Shown in pieces: positions 8,074-9,708 of a DNA stretch of 9,708 nucleotides. The stretch is from Sodalis-like endosymbiont of Proechinophthirus fluctus (lineage in GTDB: Bacteria; Pseudomonadota; Gammaproteobacteria; Enterobacterales; Enterobacteriaceae). The DNA is taken from contig NZ_LECR01000023.1 of the NCBI RefSeq assembly GCF_001602625.1, positions 21,063-30,770 of the forward strand, read 5' to 3'. The notes under the pieces are model-generated. The model made no database searches, was not told the origin of the DNA, and worked only from the letters and a program-made list of their open reading frames with translations. The stretch's first letter is position 1, and every line of letters begins with the position of its first letter. A program made the translations under genes and the position numbers.

Positions 8074-8316
8074 ATGGGCTTTAAGCAGCTGTTTAATTTG
8101 CTAATAGCAACAACACCTGCGCAAACGCTGATCGATATAAAGCGAGTTGTCCGATATTATGCACTTTATCCTCTCACATTTGATGGGAATGCGAGAGGGA
8201 TGAAGTTTGGTAATTTTACTGTGCAAGCACAGGAAGTTAGACTCCTAAGAATTGAAGAAAAGCTGTTGCAGGTTTACCTGTGGTTTTCTAAGGCGATCAT
8301 TGGTTATCGTGAATAG
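8074..8316 (+). CDS. Small uncharacterised ORF in the AT-rich island
   Basis: The plus-strand frame encodes 80 residues: an N-terminal hydrophobic segment (FNLLIATTPAQTLIDI), RVVRYYALYPLTFDGNARG, then an EVRLLRIEEKLLQ helix and VYLWFSKAIIGYRE. An in-frame TAA directly precedes the ATG and no ribosome-binding site is evident. It could therefore be the surviving 3' part of a larger gene rather than a complete one. The LEEK-x-x-VYLWLS pattern near the end weakly recalls the C-terminal tail of Suv3-like superfamily 2 RNA helicases. That is an impression, not an assignment. Residue composition is protein-like, and this is the only frame in the island I would keep. Confidence 0.35.
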   Translation: MGFKQLFNLLIATTPAQTLIDIKRVVRYYALYPLTFDGNARGMKFGNFTVQAQEVRLLRIEEKLLQVYLWFSKAIIGYRE

Positions 8317-8432
8317 CAAGGTTTGTATTGAAAAAAAAAGATGATAAGCCGCATAGATAGATTATTTCACCTTGATCTACCTTATAGGAAGACTCAAGGC
8401 TTTAGCCTAGCGTTCGAACTGTCATACAACAT

Positions 8433-8493
8433 CTTCGATAGACTAGATAATTAAATATTATCATAATAATATTCACAATTCATACTATCGAAG
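8433..8493. repeat. Nested dyad symmetry with shared centre
   Basis: The outer arms CTTCGATAG (8433-8441) and CTATCGAAG (8485-8493) are a perfect 9-bp inverted repeat. The inner arms AATATTAT (8454-8461) and ATAATATT (8466-8473) are a perfect 8-bp repeat with a 4-base loop. Both centre on about 8463, so the pair forms a two-step hairpin or an operator-like site. No T-run follows. Confidence 0.5.
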
Positions 8494-8640
8494 TTGTTAA
8501 CTTAAACTACTTATTAGTCAGTAATCACCTTTGCAAGTGTGCAAATGATTCTGGTTTATGCAAGATAGCTATTTTTATAAGTTAGATGAGTTCAGAATAG
8601 CCTGCAATTCAGTGCAAATATTTTGCATCGCTAGTGCCGG

Positions 8641-8884
8641 TCATTATCGCTACACATTTGTAGAGTGGGCTATTTACCACATTGCTATGGCACAACTCGA
8701 TACAGCGGCCATGGATAGGCAGTGTACAAGGCCCAGGGTATCAGGTTTAACGGCAGATGGGCTTTCCGCCATGGCGCATCGTTGAGGTGTCCCCGCGCGG
8801 ATGTCGCCGGATGCGCAATGCGGCAACGTGCAGCACAAAGCAGGTACCCCAACCCCGATAGGCGGGCTCCGGCTGACCTGGATG
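8641..8884. other. GC-rich spacer downstream of sitD, nothing recognised
   Basis: Between the AT-rich island and the sitD stop, the sequence returns to GC-rich composition. Open frames on both strands lack any family resemblance, and no clear hairpin plus T-run terminates sitD. It may be the debris of another gene. Confidence 0.35.
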
Positions 8885-9708
8885 TCAGCCCCGAACACCG
8901 CGGCTTACGCGTCGTCTGCCGGTAGTGTGGCGGTAGGCCAGCACCAGTACAAACAGCAGACTCTGTACCAGCACGATACAGGGACCGGTGGCAGCGTCGA
9001 AATGAAAACTTAGCAGCGTGCCGCTGATGCTGGCAGCAGCAGCAGTCAGCAGTGCTAGCGCCAGCATGGCATCAAAGCGACTGCACAACGTTAAAGCGGT
9101 GATGCCGGGCGTAATCAGCATAGCGATCACCAGAATAACCCCCACGGCCTGAAGCGCCACCACTACCGTTAACCCCAGCAGGCATAGCAGACCATAATGC
9201 AGGATAGGAATGCGTAGGCCTAGCACTGTCGCCTGTCCCACATCAAAGCAGTACAGCGCCAGATCCCGTCGCTTGAGCACCACTACCAGGGTGACTATAC
9301 CGGCAATCGACAGGGTATGTAGCAGTTCGCGTGGGGAAATGCCGAGCACGTTGCCGAATAAAATATGGTTAAGGTGCTGATCGGTATCAATACGGGTAAA
9401 CAGCACCAGACCGAGGCCGAACATGCCGGTGTAGAGTATACCCATCACCGTGTCCTCTTTCAGCCGGCAGCGATCACGGATATAGCCGGTACCCAGCGCG
9501 CAGCTGATTCCGGCGATAAAGGCGCCAACCGCCAGGGATATACCGGCGGCATAGGCCAGTACGATCCCCGGTAGCACAGCGTGGGAAATCGCATCGCCCA
9601 TCAGCGACCAACCTTTGAGCACCAAAAAACACGACAGCACTGCGCAGACAATCCCCGTTGCTAGCGCTGCGAGCAGCGCGCGCTGCATAAAGGGGTAGCC
9701 TAATGGCT
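8885..9708 (-). CDS. sitD: SitD/YfeD-type Mn/Fe ABC transporter permease (5' end outside window)
   Basis: SitD is one of the two inner-membrane permeases (ABC-3 family) of the SitABCD/YfeABCD importer for Mn2+ and Fe2+, working with the periplasmic binding protein SitA, the ATPase SitB and the second permease SitC. The internal Met at 9686-9688 is not the true start: the same frame continues to the edge as PLGYPF before MQRALLAALATGIVCAVLS, matching the EPLxFPFMQRALLAA opening of the YfeD family. Counting from that Met, KGWSLMGDAISHAVLPGI (25-42), KEDTVMGI (77-84), DQHLNHILFGNVLG (103-116), LKRRDLALYCFD and GVILVIAMLITPG are family signatures. About eight hydrophobic segments alternate with short loops. 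At least 273 codons are present, near full length, and the tail RRRVSRGVRG is arginine-rich. sitC and the rest of the operon should lie to the right. No stops or shifts are seen, in contrast with its neighbours. Confidence 0.93.
   Translation of the reverse strand, partial: PLGYPFMQRALLAALATGIVCAVLSCFLVLKGWSLMGDAISHAVLPGIVLAYAAGISLAVGAFIAGISCALGTGYIRDRCRLKEDTVMGILYTGMFGLGLVLFTRIDTDQHLNHILFGNVLGISPRELLHTLSIAGIVTLVVVLKRRDLALYCFDVGQATVLGLRIPILHYGLLCLLGLTVVVALQAVGVILVIAMLITPGITALTLCSRFDAMLALALLTAAAASISGTLLSFHFDAATGPCIVLVQSLLFVLVLAYRHTTGRRRVSRGVRG

Larger units (their letters stand above)
6950..8640. other. AT-rich island with multiple palindromes
   Basis: Base composition changes from GC-rich to visibly AT-rich near 6950 and returns to GC-rich near 8640. 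Except for a short frame at 8074-8316, no coding region is supported. The island holds a long inverted repeat (7452-7521), a nested dyad at 7320-7378, an AT-rich dyad at 7671-7699, a short palindrome AATTATATAATAATT (7575-7589) and a nested dyad at 8433-8493. It may be horizontally acquired or simply old intergenic sequence drifting to AT. Confidence 0.5.

Noticed and set aside
8411..8420. GTTCGAAC as a tRNA T-arm
   Set aside because: No acceptor, D or anticodon stem can be built around it at tRNA spacing.

Overview
The window looks like the chromosome of a Sodalis-type insect endosymbiont (Enterobacterales) whose genome is degrading. The evidence is that E. coli-like protein segments are clear and the mnmA-nudJ-rluE gene order is the enterobacterial one. 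Most genes nevertheless carry frameshifts, nonsense codons and deletions, and long stretches between them hold no gene. This assignment rests on protein resemblance recalled from memory, with no database search.

Layout, left to right. At 1-41 is the first codons of hflD (minus strand, TTG start, cut by the window edge). At 259-1338 is mnmA, the tRNA 2-thiouridylase. Its body is intact, but its first nine codons are out of frame because of an A9 homopolymer. Upstream of it on the same strand lie nudJ (1621-2060) and rluE (2097-2649). Both are unmistakable relics broken by several indels and stops; in nudJ two pairs of indels locally cancel each other. A G-rich tract able to form a G-quadruplex (2865-2886) lies beyond rluE. 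The icd gene, expected there in E. coli order, is not seen.

From 2900 to about 4190 there is mostly non-coding or unrecognisable sequence, with one unexplained 129-codon minus-strand reading frame (3265-3654). At about 4195-5404 is argG (argininosuccinate synthase), heavily decayed: the ATP-binding SGGLDTS segment is deleted and there are multiple frameshifts and stops. Upstream on the same strand is a truncated IclR-family regulator (5613-6020) that keeps its DNA-binding domain but not its effector domain. From 6021 to about 6950 are short coding-like patches on the plus strand that I cannot name.

From about 6950 to 8640 the sequence becomes strongly AT-rich. It contains a near-perfect 26-bp inverted repeat (7452-7521), several nested dyad symmetries and one small uncharacterised ORF (8074-8316). 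GC-rich sequence then resumes, leading into sitD (8885 to the right edge, minus strand), the membrane permease of a Mn/Fe ABC importer. sitD appears intact and its start lies outside the window.

Functionally, selection seems to have kept tRNA modification (mnmA, with a possible slippage or reinitiation rescue), hflD and metal uptake (sitD). Arginine synthesis (argG), 23S rRNA pseudouridylation (rluE), NudJ phosphatase activity and the IclR regulator have been lost. I found no convincing new multi-gene system. The best leads are the mnmA homopolymer and the structured AT-rich island.
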